Part shown: positions 17,138-26,411 of the stretch, one piece after another | How positions within the stretch are numbered: position 1 is the stretch's first letter | Layout of the letters: every line of letters begins with the position of its first letter | Assembly (NCBI GenBank): GCA_902779865.1 | Contig: CACZDG010000036.1 | Coordinates: 1 to 52,143, forward strand | DNA from: an uncultured bacterium | GTDB taxonomy: Bacteria > Verrucomicrobiota > Kiritimatiellia > RFP12 > UBA1067 | Length of the DNA: 52,143 bases | Direction: 5' to 3' | The notes under the pieces: model-generated | Database searches by the model: none | Seen by the model: the letters and a program-made list of their open reading frames with translations, nothing else | Told to the model about the DNA's origin: nothing | Program-made: the position numbers and the translations under genes

Positions 17138-18316
17138 GTGCAGAAACAGAAGGTCAGCTACGTCGAGCGTCTCGAACATTCGCTCGTCAAGATCATCCAG
17201 CAGCCGGGCGCGGACCAGAACCAGCCCGGCGGCGTTCGTGCGTTGCTGGCCTTCCTCAACGGCATCTCGAAGATATTCCAGTTCGTAGTCGCGATACGCT
17301 ACGTCCTCTACAACTGGGGCATTCTGCGCCGCTTCCCGCTCGGCTGCCAAGTGATCTCCATCGGCAACGTCACGGCGGGCGGTACGGGCAAGACGCCAGT
17401 CACCGAGAAGTTCGCGCATGAGCTTACGGCGGCGGGACGCAAGGTTGCGATCCTCTCGCGTGGCTACCGGCGCAAGGAGGCGCCGTGGTGGAAGCGAATG
17501 TTCTCGCAGGTGATCGAGCCGCCGCTCGTCGTCTCCGACGGACGCCAGATCAAGCTCGACGCCGCAACCGGCGGCGACGAGCCATACATGCTCGCGTCGA
17601 ACCTTCCGGGCGTGTGCGTGCTTGTGGACCGTAACCGCGTGAAGGCCGGCCGCTACGCCATCTCGCGTTTCGGCTGCGACACGCTCATCCTCGACGACGG
17701 TTTCCAGTACCAGCGCCTCAAGCATTCGCTCGAAGTGGTGCTGGTCGATAAGACGAATCCCTTCGGCAACGGACACATGTTGCCGCGCGGTGTCCTGCGT
17801 GAACCTGCGAGCCACATCTCGCGCGCCGACTTCATCTTCCTCACGAAATCCGACGGTAACTCTGAGGAAGTCATTCGCGATATCCGCGAGTACAACCAGA
17901 CAGCCGAAATCATCGAGTGCCGTCACGCGCCGCGTCTTCTTAAAGACGTGTGGAGCCGCGAGGAGCTGCCGCTCGACTGGCTGAAGGGCAAGACGCTCAC
18001 AACGCTCTCTGGCATCGCCGTTCCGCAGGGCTTCGAGGATTCCCTGCGCAAGCTCGGCGCGCGCGTGATCTGGTGCGAGCGCTACGCCGACCACCACCGC
18101 TACGATTCCTCTGAAATCATCTTCGCGCTCAACAAGACAGCCGATCTCCATGCCGACGCGCTCATCACCACCGAGAAGGACGCCGTGCGCTTCCCGCGTC
18201 TCGAGACAACGCCAGTCCCCTGCTACTACCTGCGCGTCGACATCGAAATCCTTAAGGGCGCCGAAAACTTCGCCTCCGCCGTAGATCACATCTGCAACCG
18301 CAAGGCGAAGAAGTAA
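17138..18316 (+). CDS. lpxK: Tetraacyldisaccharide 4'-kinase
   Basis: 392 residues. LpxK adds the 4'-phosphate of lipid A at the inner membrane. Visible: a hydrophobic N-terminal helix region (about 35-65), the P-loop [20 protein letters not shown] (about 75-92), [17 protein letters not shown], and the catalytic [12 protein letters not shown]-terminally there is [14 protein letters not shown] and the [10 protein letters not shown] motif. It starts at GTG 17138 after AAAGG, 4 nt after the lipoprotein gene. The first 30 residues are longer than in typical LpxK. Presence of lpxK indicates a lipid A-containing outer membrane. Confidence 0.93.
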   Translation: MQKQKVSYVERLEHSLVKIIQQPGADQNQPGGVRALLAFLNGISKIFQFVVAIRYVLYNWGILRRFPLGCQVISIGNVTAGGTGKTPVTEKFAHELTAAGRKVAILSRGYRRKEAPWWKRMFSQVIEPPLVVSDGRQIKLDAATGGDEPYMLASNLPGVCVLVDRNRVKAGRYAISRFGCDTLILDDGFQYQRLKHSLEVVLVDKTNPFGNGHMLPRGVLREPASHISRADFIFLTKSDGNSEEVIRDIREYNQTAEIIECRHAPRLLKDVWSREELPLDWLKGKTLTTLSGIAVPQGFEDSLRKLGARVIWCERYADHHRYDSSEIIFALNKTADLHADALITTEKDAVRFPRLETTPVPCYYLRVDIEILKGAENFASAVDHICNRKAKK

Positions 18317-18317
18317 C

Positions 18318-21300
18318 ATGGACATTGAAACTTTCAAAGCACTCGATGAGCCGGCAAAGTTCGCCGCAACGATGTTCGCGTACGTGCCGTATCCGCTCAA
18401 CAGTACGTCGCTCGGTGGGCTGTTCAAGCGACGGTTTGGGGAAATGTCCGAAAGTTCAATGCCGGCGAAGGTTGCCGCGTCTGCCATCAAGACACTCGCT
18501 GGACGCAAGTTGGTTGACAGAAAGAGTGCGACTAGCTCAAGCTACATCTTTGGGCGTGGCACTTCGGCAAAAGACGTAGTGGACATCCTAGACGAAGCTG
18601 CGGCGAGGCATTGGCTTCCAACTGCGGCAGACTTGGGGTACGCCCTCGACGGTGAGCTGTACGGGAATGAGAAGTTTACTGTCATCGCAAAACAAGCCGA
18701 ATGCGCCCGGAAAATCGCGAAGGGGTCTGGAGCGTCCATGTCCGATGCCGTGGCGAAGGCCCTTTCGATTCGGGGAGGACTTCAGATTGCGCGCGGAGCG
18801 GCATGGCATGCGGCGCGGATCATCGCCGACGAACCGGAATTCGTTTTCGCCGGAGCCGGCGACCCGCTTGTTCGCACCATGCGTTATTGGCTCAATGTCA
18901 GGTTCACATGCGGATTCGATGTGCGCAAGGCGCTCGTCGCGCTAGAGACCGCGTTTCGCGCCGGAGGTAAATGGGACTGGCGTCTTGTCGCGTCTTTCGC
19001 CGCGCTTTGCTTCTGGGTGGGATGGCGGCAGGGGCTTGAAACGGCCTTGGCGGTGTCCGTTAGTCAGCCCCCGCACACTGGCGGCCGTTACGACGAGGAT
19101 GCGGACGAAGTCTTTCACCAGACGCTCAATGCATGCCAGTTCGCGATGGAAGGAAAATTCGCCCATGCCGACATTGCATTCAAGACGGCAGAGAAGTTTG
19201 ATGACGATCTGGATAGCCGAGCCACCGTGGAATGTCGCCAGGTGGACAACGTGCCGGAGCGGCTCCTGGCTGCGATGTGCGCTGCCGTAGCCAATCCTGA
19301 GAAAATCGCGAAGCGGCGTCCTGAAAGGATTATGGAGCAGACATGGTACGACGCTAGTACGCTTTGGGGCGACCGAGATCTGCCGGAGGAGCACTACGCC
19401 GATTTCGTCGAAGAGTTTTCCAGGGAGTTTTCATGTCGATGGAAGGATGTCGTGACATGTAGCGGCGTTTTGCTGAGGAAATATAACTCCAAGTTGGAGA
19501 GGGTATTCCCTTCGGGGATTCCGTTCGCCTGGGACTTTCGGTTGCTCGTGTCTGGTCGCGAAAAATGGAAAGAAACTGCGCGATCGCTTCTTCTCTTCGC
19601 CGAATCCGCCGAACGCGCAGGTTACATCAACATCGCGCAGCTGTATCTCACGCTTCTTTCGGGCAGTTACGCCGAGGAGGAAATGGCTGACTTGCTCAAG
19701 CGCGTGTCGGCTACGTCCGTGAAGTTTCTACCAGACCTCTGCCAGCAGGACGAATGGAAGAACATGTTGGAGGCGATGCGCAAGACGGTCAAGGGCGCGT
19801 CAAGGGCGGCTAAGCGAGATACGGACAAGGGTGGAGACCGCGTATTTTGGCAACTCATCGTGGAGAAGCCCGAAAAGGATGGGCGGTACGAACTTCGGTA
19901 CCTTGAACCGGTTCTTCGTCCGTCCGGCAACCCGGAGGACAGGAAACTCGACCAGCGGCTCTCGCAGTGGGACGTCGAAAACAAAAAAAACGTGCGGAGG
20001 GCGCTTTCCGAAAAGGACAGGGCCATTGCCCGCGTAATGAGCGCGAACGGCGGAACCATGAATCACAAGAAGCGTGGAGAGATTTTCCCCATGCTTGTGG
20101 GGATGGACAATGTTGAGCTGCGGTTCATCCCAAGCTATGGAAGCATCTACAGTTCGGACATGACAAAGCCGAAGCGGGTGAAGATCGTAGACGGAAAGTG
20201 CGAGATGCGTACCTCCGTCTCGGCAGATGGCGGTATCGTACTGTCCGTTCCGAAGTGGGCGATGGAGATTGGCGAAGACGCACTCTTGGTGCCAGTGGAC
20301 GATGAGACGATTTCGGTGGTGCAGCTGTCGGACGGAGTCAAGCGCCTGCTGGCCATGTTCCGCGAGTTCGGCGCCAAGGGTAAGATTACAATCCCCCCTG
20401 CGGCGATGAAAGAGGCTGCGCCGATCATCGAGGAGATGTCGGCGCTGCTGCCCGTCGCCGCGCCGACGGAGGCGGAGAAGACGAAGCTTCGGCGTGTCGC
20501 GGCGGCCACCTCGCTCGCCGCGCGGCTGTCTTTTGCGGGCGATGTGCTTGCGGTGCACATCGTCGCGAAACCGCTTGCGGCGATGCCTTCCCTCGCGATC
20601 GAGCCGGGCGAAGGGCAGGCGGAGAGGGTCGTGGCGGACGCATCGGGAAACTATCTGCTCGTGCGCGACCTCGCGGCGGAGAAGGAGGCGCTGGCGCGCG
20701 TCAAGTCTGCGCTTGCGGAATGCGAGACGTGGTTCGACGGGAAGTGTTCTTGGAACATCGACAACATCCCCGCCGCGCTTGGCGCGCTCGGAGCATTGAA
20801 GGCGATTGCAGATGCAGAGCCATCCGCGTTTGCGCTGGAGTGGATCGACGACAAGAAGGTGTCCGTGACGTTTGCGCCGAAGAGCGGCGTGCATCTTGGT
20901 TCCGCGCGTACGGCTGAGGACTGGTTCCGCGTCGATGGCGAGTTTGCGCTGGACGACGGACGCGTCCTCTCCGTGGCGAAGTTCCTGGATGCGGCGAGGG
21001 CGCGCGTTGGTGACTACGTGAAGCTTTCGGACGGCGACTACGTGCGGCTCACGAAGACCATGGCACGGCAGATTGATGCGCTGGCGGCGGCGGGACGGCG
21101 CAAGGGTGATGGCGTGGAGATACCCAAGGCCGCCATCCCGATGCTTGACGGCGCGTTTGGCGAGGGCGATGATTCGCTGGAACTGCCGGACGCGATGGCG
21201 AAGACGGCCGAGGAAATCCGCACTGAGTTCGCACGCAAACCGACTGTGCCGCGGGCACTTTCCGCCGAGTTGCGTCCCTATCAGCTGGAGGGCTACAGGT

Positions 21301-22655
21301 GGCTCTCGCGTTTGGCGGGTTGCGGATTCGGATCGTGTCTGGCGGACGACATGGGCCTTGGCAAGACCGTGCAGGTAATCGCGCTCCTCCTAGAACGTGC
21401 GAAGGGCGGTGCGTCGCTCGTCATGGCGCCGTCGTCCGTCTGCGGGAACTGGCGTTCGGAGATTCGCCGCTTCGCGCCGTCGCTCAGGCCGCAGATGGCA
21501 TACGAGAACGAGGGTGCGCTTGCAAAGTTCGGTCCGTCGGACGTCGTGATCGCGAGCTACGGCTACCTTCTTTTCCACGAGGATGAGTTTGCTGCCGTGA
21601 AGTGGAACGGCGTCGTTCTCGATGAGGCACAGGCGGTTAAGAACGACGCCTCGAAGCGCGCGAAGGCAGTGAAGAGGCTGCCGTCGAAGTTCCGCGTGGC
21701 CGCAACGGGTACGCCGGTGGAGAACCGGTTGGGCGAGCTGTGGAGCATCTTCGACTTTCTCAATCCCGGGCTGCTCGGCGCGGCCTCGTCGTTCGCGTCG
21801 CGCTTCACGAGTAACGGAATGGCAACGGGTGCGCTGAAGCGTCTTGTGAAGCCGCTCGTGTTGCGGAGACTCAAGGGCGAGGTTCTCGACGACCTGCCGG
21901 AAAAGACAGAGAGCACGGTGATGGTCGAACTCGGGAAGGCGGAACGTTCGGCCTACGAGGGATGCAGGGTCCATGCGCTCCAGCAACTCGAGAAGGACGC
22001 AGAAATGGGTGGCGGCGAGGCGAACCGCATGTCGATCCTCGCGGAGCTGACCCGTCTGAGGCGTTTCTGCTGCCATCCGTCGCTCGTTCTGCCTAACGAG
22101 GCGTTGCCGTCAGCGAAGATGGAGGTGTTGCTGGAGCTGCTCTCGAATCTCCGAGACAGCCGCCACCGTGCACTTGTGTTCAGTCAGTTCACGGACTACC
22201 TCGCAATCGTCCGAAAGGCTCTCGACGCGCGTGGCTGGACGCACCTTTACCTTGACGGTTCAACGCCCACTGCCGAGCGAGGGAGACTTGTGGAGGCGTT
22301 TCAGTCCGGCGAAGGCGACTTCTTCGTGATCTCCCTCAAGGCGGGCGGTACGGGACTGAACCTCACGGCGGCGGACTACGTTATTCTGCTTGATCCTTGG
22401 TGGAACCCCGCCGTTGAGAATCAGGCCGCAGACCGCGCGCACCGCATCGGGCAACGGAACCCGGTCACGGTTTACAGGCTCATCGCGGCCGATACCGTGG
22501 AGGAGCGCGTCCTTGAACTGCACAAGGAGAAAAAGCAGATCGCGGAGGACATGTTGGAGGGTACCGGTTCCGCCGCGCTTTCGCCCGCCCAGCTCATGGG
22601 ACTTTTCAAGTCCAGCAATCCCGATTCCTCAAATTCGGTCTCGCATGGGAAATGA
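18318..22655 (+). CDS. SNF2-family helicase with very long N-terminal region
   Basis: 1445 residues. The C-terminal 460 residues form an SNF2/Rad54-like ATPase: RPYQLEGYRWLSRLAG, motif I DDMGLGKTVQ (about 1009-1018), DEAQ (1102-1105), ATGTPVENRLGELWS, VFSQFTDYLAIV, DPWWNPAVENQ and motif VI ADRAHRIGQ (about 1370). Such enzymes translocate on double-stranded DNA and remodel protein-DNA complexes. Residues 1-980 are largely unrecognised; they include a long helical, repeat-like region and a stretch near 700-960 resembling the domain preceding the ATPase in other bacterial SNF2 proteins. It starts 1 nt after lpxK, an unusual operon context. No nuclease or methylase neighbour suggests a restriction system. 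Confidence 0.9.
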   Translation: MDIETFKALDEPAKFAATMFAYVPYPLNSTSLGGLFKRRFGEMSESSMPAKVAASAIKTLAGRKLVDRKSATSSSYIFGRGTSAKDVVDILDEAAARHWLPTAADLGYALDGELYGNEKFTVIAKQAECARKIAKGSGASMSDAVAKALSIRGGLQIARGAAWHAARIIADEPEFVFAGAGDPLVRTMRYWLNVRFTCGFDVRKALVALETAFRAGGKWDWRLVASFAALCFWVGWRQGLETALAVSVSQPPHTGGRYDEDADEVFHQTLNACQFAMEGKFAHADIAFKTAEKFDDDLDSRATVECRQVDNVPERLLAAMCAAVANPEKIAKRRPERIMEQTWYDASTLWGDRDLPEEHYADFVEEFSREFSCRWKDVVTCSGVLLRKYNSKLERVFPSGIPFAWDFRLLVSGREKWKETARSLLLFAESAERAGYINIAQLYLTLLSGSYAEEEMADLLKRVSATSVKFLPDLCQQDEWKNMLEAMRKTVKGASRAAKRDTDKGGDRVFWQLIVEKPEKDGRYELRYLEPVLRPSGNPEDRKLDQRLSQWDVENKKNVRRALSEKDRAIARVMSANGGTMNHKKRGEIFPMLVGMDNVELRFIPSYGSIYSSDMTKPKRVKIVDGKCEMRTSVSADGGIVLSVPKWAMEIGEDALLVPVDDETISVVQLSDGVKRLLAMFREFGAKGKITIPPAAMKEAAPIIEEMSALLPVAAPTEAEKTKLRRVAAATSLAARLSFAGDVLAVHIVAKPLAAMPSLAIEPGEGQAERVVADASGNYLLVRDLAAEKEALARVKSALAECETWFDGKCSWNIDNIPAALGALGALKAIADAEPSAFALEWIDDKKVSVTFAPKSGVHLGSARTAEDWFRVDGEFALDDGRVLSVAKFLDAARARVGDYVKLSDGDYVRLTKTMARQIDALAAAGRRKGDGVEIPKAAIPMLDGAFGEGDDSLELPDAMAKTAEEIRTEFARKPTVPRALSAELRPYQLEGYRWLSRLAGCGFGSCLADDMGLGKTVQVIALLLERAKGGASLVMAPSSVCGNWRSEIRRFAPSLRPQMAYENEGALAKFGPSDVVIASYGYLLFHEDEFAAVKWNGVVLDEAQAVKNDASKRAKAVKRLPSKFRVAATGTPVENRLGELWSIFDFLNPGLLGAASSFASRFTSNGMATGALKRLVKPLVLRRLKGEVLDDLPEKTESTVMVELGKAERSAYEGCRVHALQQLEKDAEMGGGEANRMSILAELTRLRRFCCHPSLVLPNEALPSAKMEVLLELLSNLRDSRHRALVFSQFTDYLAIVRKALDARGWTHLYLDGSTPTAERGRLVEAFQSGEGDFFVISLKAGGTGLNLTAADYVILLDPWWNPAVENQAADRAHRIGQRNPVTVYRLIAADTVEERVLELHKEKKQIAEDMLEGTGSAALSPAQLMGLFKSSNPDSSNSVSHGK

Positions 22656-22698
22656 TTCAAAAAGAACTGTAGAATACGATGTGCAGGAGATAAGATAT

Positions 22699-22706
22699 GA
22701 TATAAT
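22699..22706 (+). promoter_or_regulatory. Extended -10 promoter of the small-ORF unit
   Basis: TATAAT (22701-22706) is preceded by TGA (22698-22700). No convincing -35 is seen. The ATG follows at 22730. Confidence 0.5.
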
Positions 22707-22729
22707 AAACAGGACTTGGAAAAATTGAA

Positions 22730-23023
22730 ATGGAACAGAAATTTTTAAAGAGAAAACCGCGTAAGGTCGCGCCGGGTAGGGCGGTTTCGATGAGACCGCC
22801 GCAAGAGAAGGTAGTTCTCGTCGGCACCTACAAGGGCAAGCAGCTCGAACGTTGGACCGGATACTACAACTACCCGCTTTCGGAGGATGAATTTTTAGCC
22901 GCAGAGAACGCAAAGAGCGCAAAGAATGGTAGGGCAGTCGCCCCGCGACCGTCGCAATCCCCTGTACAATATTGGATTGAGCTTGATCGCGAGGTCGCCC
23001 AAAGAAGGGAGTCTATTCGATGA
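22730..23023 (+). CDS. Hypothetical 97-residue basic protein carrying repeat-derived residues
   Basis: I do not recognise this protein. The N-terminus is strongly basic (KFLKRKPRKVAPGRA). A central segment, VVLVGTYKGKQLERWTGYYN, looks like real folded sequence, and the end (QYWIELDREVAQRRESIR) is helical. Between them, AAENAKSAKNGRAVAPRPS is encoded by two dispersed repeats: a CGCARAGA-type repeat (22897-22926) and a GGTAGGG hairpin unit (22928-22954), inserted without breaking the frame. The stop overlaps the start of a 40-codon ORF in ATGATGA. It could be a small DNA-binding or toxin/antitoxin-like protein, but there is no direct evidence. Confidence 0.45.
   Translation: MEQKFLKRKPRKVAPGRAVSMRPPQEKVVLVGTYKGKQLERWTGYYNYPLSEDEFLAAENAKSAKNGRAVAPRPSQSPVQYWIELDREVAQRRESIR
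22889..22927 (+). repeat. CGCARAGA-type dispersed repeat, in-frame copy
   Basis: The stretch has TTTTTAGCCGCAGAGAACGC followed by AAAGAGCGCAAAGAA. Related copies occur at 26355-26411 (as an inverted pair) and 37286-37330. This copy lies within the 97-residue ORF and stays in frame. Confidence 0.7.
22928..22954 (+). repeat. GGTAGGG hairpin unit, in-frame copy
   Basis: GGTAGGGCAGTCGCCCCGCG followed by ACCGTCG. The arms GTCGC and GCGAC flank CCC. The unit is translated as GRAVAPRPS inside the 97-residue ORF. It is related to units at 5-195 and 50818-50876. Confidence 0.65.
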
Positions 23024-23142
23024 TGACGATTCAGCAGATGACACAACATGTCATAAATAAGCAGAACTTCAAGACGCTTCAAGAGTATGAGGATTTTGCC
23101 TTAGCTCCGCGGTGCGTGGTGAAATGCTGGAAGTCGTTATGA
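23020..23142 (+). CDS. Possible 40-residue protein, translationally coupled
   Basis: The ATG at 23020 overlaps the TGA of the preceding ORF, and the frame runs 40 codons to TGA at 23140-23142. The product begins MMTIQQMTQHVINKQNF, continues KTLQEYEDFALAP and ends RCVVKCWKSL. The family is unknown. The overlap and sensible composition support it being real; it could also be the tail of a decayed longer gene. Confidence 0.35.
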   Translation: MMTIQQMTQHVINKQNFKTLQEYEDFALAPRCVVKCWKSL

Positions 23143-23177
23143 TTTGCGGTCATCAGCAATGAAAAGGAGATTCAACA

Positions 23178-24230
23178 ATGAATGACAGAAACATTCCGAA
23201 GCCGTTGTCGCTGGACGATACGAAGCCGACCGAGCTGCAACTGCACGAGGCGTATGAAATGGCTCTGCGTCTGTGGCAGCTGCAGCCGTGGGACATGCCG
23301 ATGGGCGAGAACCAGCTGCTTGCCGTGGAGTACGCGAACGGACGGCGCTGCGTCATTTCAGTGCTGGGGGAATACGGCGAACATCATGCCCTGACCGTTT
23401 ATCCCGACGTCGCGTCGTATGAACGTATCGCGGCAATACCGCCTGACGATGAACTGCGGGTTAAAGATGCGTTCTTTTCCATATACCAGAGGCAGATCGC
23501 ATTCCTGAAGGCTTCGCAATTGCCGAGGGGAGGCCGTGCGGCGTTCAAGGCATCCGGTGTCAAATTCCCGAGGGGGATCAATCCGTCGCTTGAATCGTAC
23601 ATGCCGGGATACGAACCCGTGATGATGGGGGGGCGGGAACTGGCTGAGACGATTGAAGACGCCAAAACATTTCTGGACTTCATGGCATCGCATTCTGCTG
23701 AGGACATAGCCATCTACCACGGCATCGGAAGTCTTGTCAGCACGTGGCGTGAATCGCCTGACGGGAAGTGGACGCTTGGGGAAGACGAGTTCTCGCCGCT
23801 GTTTCCCGTGGCAGTGCGCATTTCTCCCGAACTTCTTGAAAAGGTGGCAGGGTTGCCTGTCAACGAGAAGTTCAACCTGGAGATAGGCGCGCTGCCGATT
23901 CCGTGTGGACGAAATGATTCCGGTCGCGGAATAATGGCTCGCCTCATGCTCGCCGTCGAGGCGTCTTCACATTTCGCCATGGGAACGACAATCGTCTCGC
24001 CACCTGAAGGACGGGAACTCGACTGGACGCCTGCTGTGGATTTCATGTTGAAGACCATGTTGCAGTTCGGCTACAGGCCACGGCACCTTGCCGTGATAGG
24101 GGAATCACTGAAAGGCGTGGCGTCCGGCTTGTGCAGGATGACGTTCAAAGGAACGGAGTTCCTCCCCCATTCAGAATGTGATGCGTTGAGGGAGGTATTC
24201 TACCTCTTCACGCAGAGCTTGGGACGTTAA
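23178..24230 (+). CDS. DUF7309/DUF6930-like protein
   Basis: 350 residues, cytoplasmic. The N-terminal 130 residues (WQLQPWDMPMGENQLLAVEY, VISVLGEYGEHHALTVYPDV) resemble DUF7309. The C-terminal 90 (ARLMLAVEASSHFAMGTTIV, WTPAVDFMLKTMLQFGYRPRHLAVI) resemble DUF6930. Both assignments are from memory of the family patterns and no function is known. A strong Shine-Dalgarno (AAAAGGAG) lies 8 nt before the ATG. It is followed by murJ after 16 nt. Confidence 0.6.
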   Translation: MNDRNIPKPLSLDDTKPTELQLHEAYEMALRLWQLQPWDMPMGENQLLAVEYANGRRCVISVLGEYGEHHALTVYPDVASYERIAAIPPDDELRVKDAFFSIYQRQIAFLKASQLPRGGRAAFKASGVKFPRGINPSLESYMPGYEPVMMGGRELAETIEDAKTFLDFMASHSAEDIAIYHGIGSLVSTWRESPDGKWTLGEDEFSPLFPVAVRISPELLEKVAGLPVNEKFNLEIGALPIPCGRNDSGRGIMARLMLAVEASSHFAMGTTIVSPPEGRELDWTPAVDFMLKTMLQFGYRPRHLAVIGESLKGVASGLCRMTFKGTEFLPHSECDALREVFYLFTQSLGR

Positions 24231-24246
24231 AGACAAAGTTAAAACC

Positions 24247-25824
24247 ATGAGCGGAAGCGGGAAGGGCATACTGCGGAACACGGCGGTGGTGGGCGCGATG
24301 ACGGCGCTCTCTCGCGTGTTGGGGCTCGTTCGCGAGATGTTCCAGAGTCGTCTCATCGGCGCGGGCGTGGAGCAGAGCGCGTTCGTGCTCGCGTTCGCTA
24401 TCCCGAACATGATGCGCAAGCTCTTCGGCGAGGGCGCGCTCACTGCTGCGTTCGTGCCTGTGTTCAGGGGCGAAGTCGAGGCGCAGCGGATGGAGTCGGC
24501 GCGCCGTCTCGCGCGCGCCGTGATGACGATGAGCCTCCTCATGCTCTCGGCGGTCTCGGCGCTCGCGGTGGTCGGTCTTTCGGTGGCGCTGAACTGGGGC
24601 ACTGCGTTCTCGGAGCGCACCTCCCTCACGTTGCGCCTCACGCGCATCCTCGTGCCGTATATGGTGTTCATCTGCGGGTCGGCGTTTGGCATGGGCGTGC
24701 TGAACGCGCTCGGCAAGTTCGCGGCGGCGGCGCTGATGCCATGCCTTTTGAACGTTGTGTGGATCGCCACGCTCGGCGTGCTGTGTTTCATTCCCGGGAT
24801 GTCGCTTGCGTCGCGTGCCGTGTGGGTGAGCGGTGCGATACTCTTCGCCGGGTTCCTGCAGATGGCGTTCATGTTTTATTGCATGAAACGGCGCGGCGTG
24901 TCGCCGCGTCCCTCACGCGTTGGCTGGGGCGACCCCAACACGCGCCTTGTATGGCGCAACATGCTCGTTGCGGCGGTCGGTGCGGGAGCCGTGCAGATCA
25001 ACTACATGCTCGACCAGGTGCTTGCGCAGGCGGCGTCCCCGTGGGCCGCAGGCGTGATCGGCTATGCGGAACGCCTGATGGATTTGCCGCTCGGTATCGT
25101 TGGAGTCGCGTTCGGCACCGTGTTGCTGCCCACGTTCTCCGGCTGCTTCGCGAAGGGCGACGTGGCGGGCGCGCGCGAGGCTTTTCTCTCCTCCACGGAC
25201 AACCTTCTTTTCGTGATGATCCCAGCCGCCGTCGGGCTCGGAGTGATCGCCCCTGACCTCACCCGCGTCATCTACGAGGGCAAGGCGTTCGACGCGACGG
25301 CCACGATGCGCGTGGGACGCGCGGTGGCGTGTTACGCGGTGGGTCTTGGCTTCTTCGGCCTGCAGAAGACGCTTGTGCCATGGTTTCAGGCGCAGAAGGA
25401 CATGAAAACGCCGCTTGCGGTGTCCGTGAAGATGGTGTTCCTCAACGCGACGCTCAACATCCTCGCGGTGTGGCTCTTGCCCGTCGAATGGCGGCATGTG
25501 GGCCTTGCGGCCTCTACCGTGTTCTGCGCGGGCGTCGCCTGCGTATGGCTTGCCGTGCTCGCACGACGCAAGAACGGCGCACTTGGGTTCGCGTCGCTGG
25601 CGCGTCCCGTCGGGCGCACGCTCGCCGCGTCCGCCGTGATGGGCGTGGCGCTTTGGCTGGTGCGCTCCTGGCTCGGCGCGCGTGGCTGGACGGGTACGTG
25701 GGCGAACGTGACGCAACTTGGTGTGCTTGTAGCGCTGGGCGGGGTAGTCTATTTCGGCGTACACTTCCTCTTCGCCCGCCACACGTTTACTGCGCGACTG
25801 CGTTCGCTCCGCCATCGTAGATAA
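24247..25824 (+). CDS. murJ: Lipid II flippase MurJ
   Basis: 525 residues and about 14 membrane helices. MurJ moves lipid II across the inner membrane for peptidoglycan synthesis. Family marks: LSRVLGLVREMFQSRLIGAG at the N-terminus, FAIPNMMRKLFGEGALTAAF with FVPVF just after, VQINYMLDQVLA, and YAERLMDLPLGIVGVAFGTV with LLPTFS just after. Length is normal. The gene ends at 25824 and a strong GC hairpin follows at 25882-25901. Confidence 0.95.
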   Translation: MSGSGKGILRNTAVVGAMTALSRVLGLVREMFQSRLIGAGVEQSAFVLAFAIPNMMRKLFGEGALTAAFVPVFRGEVEAQRMESARRLARAVMTMSLLMLSAVSALAVVGLSVALNWGTAFSERTSLTLRLTRILVPYMVFICGSAFGMGVLNALGKFAAAALMPCLLNVVWIATLGVLCFIPGMSLASRAVWVSGAILFAGFLQMAFMFYCMKRRGVSPRPSRVGWGDPNTRLVWRNMLVAAVGAGAVQINYMLDQVLAQAASPWAAGVIGYAERLMDLPLGIVGVAFGTVLLPTFSGCFAKGDVAGAREAFLSSTDNLLFVMIPAAVGLGVIAPDLTRVIYEGKAFDATATMRVGRAVACYAVGLGFFGLQKTLVPWFQAQKDMKTPLAVSVKMVFLNATLNILAVWLLPVEWRHVGLAASTVFCAGVACVWLAVLARRKNGALGFASLARPVGRTLAASAVMGVALWLVRSWLGARGWTGTWANVTQLGVLVALGGVVYFGVHFLFARHTFTARLRSLRHRR

Positions 25825-25881
25825 GTCAATGCTCAAAATAAACCTAAATTCGGCAGTTGTAAAACCTCGCGCATCTGATAG

Positions 25882-25901
25882 GCGGCGTGTCCCCACGCCG
25901 C
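25882..25901. terminator. GC-rich hairpin after murJ
   Basis: A perfect 8-bp stem, GCGGCGTG/CACGCCGC, with a TCCC loop. No T tract follows, so it may be a repeat-family hairpin or an mRNA 3' end stabiliser rather than a classical terminator. Confidence 0.45.
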
Positions 25902-25978
25902 TGCGGCGCGGTGGGACAACGCGCACAGTTGGGGTTTGCAACTGCTTCAAGAAAATATCGTCCCCCAATAGGCCTGTA

Positions 25979-26092
25979 AACATCCATACAATGGAGGCCC
26001 GTTTCTCCATCCAATGGAGACCCCACCTCTCCATCCAATGGAGACACCGCCTCTCCATCCAATGGAGACACGGCACTCGATCTAATGGACTG
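25979..26092. repeat. 24-bp tandem palindromic repeat array
   Basis: About five units at an exact 24-bp period: 25979, 26003, 26027, 26051 and a degenerate one at 26075. The core CTCCATCCAATGGAG has arms CTCCAT/ATGGAG around CCA, so each unit can form a small hairpin. The outer two units are diverged, the inner three nearly identical. There are no unique spacers. Confidence 0.85.
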
Positions 26093-26354
26093 CTAGCAGG
26101 TGATTTGAATCTTTAAATGCGGCAATAATGTGAACCAGTTGCAAAATCCTTCTTGCTTTCGCTGTTGGAAAATTAGGAGTCCTGTAGTTAATAAAGAGAG
26201 TTACAATTCTGCAATTATGAGTGTATTGGGCAAATGAAACCCATTCGTTGGGAATCGTATAATAGAGGGAAGTTAACGCGCCAAAACGCCGTACAGTGTT
26301 CAACTTATTTTTGAGCAACTACTATAGAAGCGGCAATCAAATATCGTGATTTTC

Positions 26355-26411
26355 AGCCGCAAAGATCGCAAAGGACACAAAGGCTTTGCGATCTATGCGT
26401 TCTTTGCGGCT
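26355..26411. repeat. Inverted CGCAAAG-type repeat (long hairpin)
   Basis: AGCCGCAAAGA at the left pairs with TCTTTGCGGCT at the right, and GATCGCAAAG pairs with CTTTGCGATC inside it. It is the palindromic form of the repeat seen singly at 22889-22927 and 37286-37330. It lies 70 bp upstream of the repeat-protein start. Confidence 0.75.

Noticed and set aside
25829-26116. 95-codon plus-strand ORF containing the 24-bp array
   Set aside because: The 8-residue repeats are just the array translated; start lacks a ribosome site and both strands are open alike.
26082-26318. 78-codon minus-strand ORF in the AT-rich tract
   Set aside because: No recognisable family, no ribosome site, and it is open mainly by chance in a short AT-rich region.
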